Below are positions 53,299-55,628 of a stretch of DNA of 55,628 bases, piece after piece. Each line of letters starts with the position of its first letter. Within the stretch, counting starts at the first letter, position 1. The stretch is taken from contig CAIYET010000527.1 in the NCBI GenBank assembly GCA_903925285.1, positions 1 through 55,628 on the forward strand. The letters run 5' to 3'. The position numbers and the translations under genes are program-made. This DNA is from Candidatus Hydrogenedentota bacterium. GTDB taxonomy: Bacteria > Hydrogenedentota > Hydrogenedentia > Hydrogenedentales > SLHB01. The notes under the pieces were generated by a model. It did not search any database. It was given only the letters and a program-made list of their open reading frames with translations, and was not told where the DNA came from.

Positions 53299-55317
53299 TT
53301 ACCGGTGTTGCTTATTCTTAAGAATAGGCTTCTTCCGCCAGTCGGCGTCCGGGCCAAAGCGAAGGTTCGGGCCGCCCCATCCGTCGTGTTTGTCTCCATA
53401 GACGCTACGGACAACAGTCGTGAATCCCGCAGTGAACAACAGCACCAGTGTCAGCCCCGCCAGCACCGCCTTGCGAATGTAGGCGCCATACTGCTCCTGC
53501 GGCCGGATGGTCACGTCATCTTTATCGCGCGCGTAAAATAGAATCAGGAACGTGGCGATCAACGCATTTACAGTGATAACGCCTTCGGTGGCGAGGCGTT
53601 GCTCGTTGAACGCCACCACGGCCCTCATGAAATTCCCGATCACGATTGCCCACAGGAGAACCAGATACAGCATTTGGCCTTTCCCAAGCCACGAAGACGG
53701 AACTACGGCCAGCGGACGCCGTAGGTGCATGGCCAACAATGCAATCGTGCAGATCGTCATCAAGACAAAGACGATCGTGAACCACCCCGCCGATGAGATT
53801 TCAATGCCGGCGAACCACGGCGCTTTCATTGTCGGCGGCACGGCGCGGAATCCTCCCGCCTGCTGGCGTGTCCAGTCTTCGAGTATCTTGACGAGATTCA
53901 CGAACAGCATGACGTTGAGGATAAGACTCACCGAAAACGCTTCGGTCCAGCGTCGAACAGGCGGCTCGTCGACGACCGGTTTCAGGCGCGTGGACAACAT
54001 GCCCATGGCTACCGCGATGCCGAGTCCGTACAGGAACCCCGCACCTTGTTCGGTGCAGATGCTGTGCCAGTTGGCGCTGTGCCAATGGGCCCACGCTTGG
54101 ACCGTGGTTTGATCCTGCGTAAGCACCGGATTGCCCGGCATGAGTGCCAGCATTTTCACGAACTGGGCCAGCATCAATCCCAGTCCGCCGATCACGCCCG
54201 ATACTATCGCCGCGAACGCCACGGGCATGAGCCGGTATCGATACGCATACACCAGAATACCGATGAGGGATCCAAGCGTGTTGGCCCAACTGTCGCCGCG
54301 CGGCGCCACGAGGCGAAAACCGCCAACGCCCATCGTGAAATTGCTCAGCAATACGGGGCCGATCAGAAACGCGAGGTAGCTGCCCAAGGTGATATGCATG
54401 AGCAACGAAGATCCCGAGCGCCATTGGCCGTACAGGTAGAAGTAAACCCCAATCCCGGCGATGAGACCGAATAGCCAGCCAAGGTGGGGGCCCAAATCGA
54501 AGAAGATCTGAGGCCAGTTCGACAGCAGATTGGCCGGATCGAACGGCTGATGGGTCGCCGGATCGATCGCGGTGAGATCCCCCTGGTAGCGAACCAGAAC
54601 GCGAAGAAGTGGACCGATCAGTCCCGTGAGCGCGAGCAGTTTCTGCACCACGAAACCGGCCAGTGCCCCGATCGCTCCGAATACGCCCAGCAGCGGAAGC
54701 TTACCGAAACGCCGGTCCCATAGATCGAATAGGCACAAAGCAATCAACGCCGTCGAGGCCTCCAGCCATTCACTGTCGAGCCAGTACAACGGATTCTTCT
54801 GACGGAAATCCGAATGGTCGATCCCCATCGTGCCGAATACCCGGCCGCACCACGCCGAGAAGGTATCCTCGGTGAAATACTGTATCGTCCAGATAACCAG
54901 CACCCAGCAGAGCGGCTTGAACAACTGCGTCAGTTTCTCGCGCTCCTCGACTGCCGGATAAGCCGTACCGGCCCCGCCGATGCTGGCCCAGAGAAACCCC
55001 GTGACGAAGGTTGTCAAAAACCCGTAGACTTGGGTGGGCAAATGCCCGCTGTGGGTATACCCCAAAGGAAGCATGTACGCCATCGAGCCGCCGAACGCCC
55101 AGCCCATCGCTCCGAACGCTGCGAAGTAGACCACACGCCGACGCCAGTCCTCGCGTCCCGAAAACAGTGCCGCCGCGATACCGGCGAGCGCCCCGGGAAT
55201 CATGGCCCCGAACTCATGTCCGAAATTGCCTCGAATGCCCCACCCGATCGAGAGCGAAAGGGCTACCAAAAAGACGGCGCTGGGCCTGAATGCGGGCCGT
55301 GTTAATGCCTTGTTCAT
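53299..55317 (-). CDS. Polytopic membrane protein of unknown function
   Basis: The protein is 672 aa from the ATG at 55317, with GAGG 7 nt upstream. Roughly 14 hydrophobic segments span most of its length. The N-terminus carries a striking conserved-looking motif (SLSIGWGIRGNFGHEFGAMI, then PGALAGIAAALF) and later LGPHLGWLFGLIAGIGVYFY. The C-terminal 40 residues (SVYGDKHDGWGGPNLRFGPD) are soluble. I recall similar unannotated proteins in planctomycete-like genomes but no characterised family, and I see no transporter signature or catalytic motif. It ends 208 bp before comM on the same strand. Confidence 0.88.
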   Translation of the reverse strand: MNKALTRPAFRPSAVFLVALSLSIGWGIRGNFGHEFGAMIPGALAGIAAALFSGREDWRRRVVYFAAFGAMGWAFGGSMAYMLPLGYTHSGHLPTQVYGFLTTFVTGFLWASIGGAGTAYPAVEEREKLTQLFKPLCWVLVIWTIQYFTEDTFSAWCGRVFGTMGIDHSDFRQKNPLYWLDSEWLEASTALIALCLFDLWDRRFGKLPLLGVFGAIGALAGFVVQKLLALTGLIGPLLRVLVRYQGDLTAIDPATHQPFDPANLLSNWPQIFFDLGPHLGWLFGLIAGIGVYFYLYGQWRSGSSLLMHITLGSYLAFLIGPVLLSNFTMGVGGFRLVAPRGDSWANTLGSLIGILVYAYRYRLMPVAFAAIVSGVIGGLGLMLAQFVKMLALMPGNPVLTQDQTTVQAWAHWHSANWHSICTEQGAGFLYGLGIAVAMGMLSTRLKPVVDEPPVRRWTEAFSVSLILNVMLFVNLVKILEDWTRQQAGGFRAVPPTMKAPWFAGIEISSAGWFTIVFVLMTICTIALLAMHLRRPLAVVPSSWLGKGQMLYLVLLWAIVIGNFMRAVVAFNEQRLATEGVITVNALIATFLILFYARDKDDVTIRPQEQYGAYIRKAVLAGLTLVLLFTAGFTTVVRSVYGDKHDGWGGPNLRFGPDADWRKKPILKNKQHR

Positions 55318-55628
55318 CGGGAACCTCATTGTTCGCGAAACATCGCGGGATCGTGACTCGGTCCAAAACAGACACGTATTGTGAACAAATCGGGAGGTAA
55401 ATGCACACTTCCGCCAAGGCATCGAGAATGCAGTAAGAAGGGTTCAATGATACGACTTCGATCTCGAAGCACCCAAAGATAGGGTGTAGCTCTGCCATTA
55501 CCGCAACGTTCAATAATCTGTTCGCAAGTTTTGGGGTATTTTCGCAGTCTTGAAATCCATTCCGTTTCTGTAGAGGCGGCAGATGACGGGAAGCCGTCGG
55601 TATTTTGGAGTGCGGCGGCAACGACGCC
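55318..55628. other. Upstream region of the membrane-protein gene, no gene seen
   Basis: No reading frame here is convincing. A small palindrome (CGCGA-TGTT-TCGCG) near 55340 lies just upstream of the membrane-protein start and could be a regulatory site. Confidence 0.5.

Overview
The window is high-GC bacterial DNA. It looks like a chromosome segment from a Gram-negative, PVC-type or candidate-phylum lineage. Hydrogenedentota is my best guess, with Planctomycetota or Lentisphaerota as alternatives. This is inference, based on very large secreted proteins, long Gly-Glu linkers, a cohesin/dockerin pair outside a cellulosome, GxGYxYP-family proteins, SUMF1-fold proteins and a TolC-type channel. 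No rRNA, tRNA, CRISPR array or intact mobile element was found.

Region 1 (1-16.2 kb, all minus strand) is a five-gene block. It reads, in order of transcription: a 637-aa secreted protein, two tandemly duplicated phage-tail-collar proteins, a 2307-aa protein shaped like a Tc-toxin A subunit (long helices around a hydrophobic tip, then a C-terminal beta domain), and a SpvB/TcdB-middle/RHS protein that is a clear Tc-toxin B-subunit relative. The last gene runs off the left edge, so its variable C-terminus is not visible. All five have Sec-type N-termini, which classical Tc subunits lack. This exported Tc-like/collar locus is the most interesting part of the window.

Region 2 (16.2-35.0 kb, minus strand) encodes giant surface proteins. 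There is a 3394-aa Ig-like repeat protein ending in a parallel beta-helix, a 787-aa dockerin/TSP3/double SUMF1-fold protein, and a 1783-aa cohesin/TIG/(GE)n/13-repeat protein with a C-terminal membrane anchor. The last two genes are 11 bp apart, so the dockerin and cohesin are probably partners. A 9-nt-periodic long inverted repeat separates regions 1 and 2.

Region 3 (35.0-55.6 kb) is mixed-strand metabolism and envelope. It holds a dead transposase, two different GxGYxYP proteins, an N-acylglucosamine/cellobiose 2-epimerase family enzyme, a TolC-family channel, a membrane-bound M28 peptidase, a zinc alcohol dehydrogenase and a small lipoprotein gene. The lipoprotein gene is wedged between the dehydrogenase gene and a second copy of that gene's 3' end. 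These are followed by a sulfatase-fold enzyme without the formylglycine cysteine, quinolinate synthase (nadA), ComM and a polytopic membrane protein of unknown function.

Most start sites were moved from the longest reading frame to an internal ATG or GTG that has a visible Shine-Dalgarno sequence and gives a sensible signal peptide.
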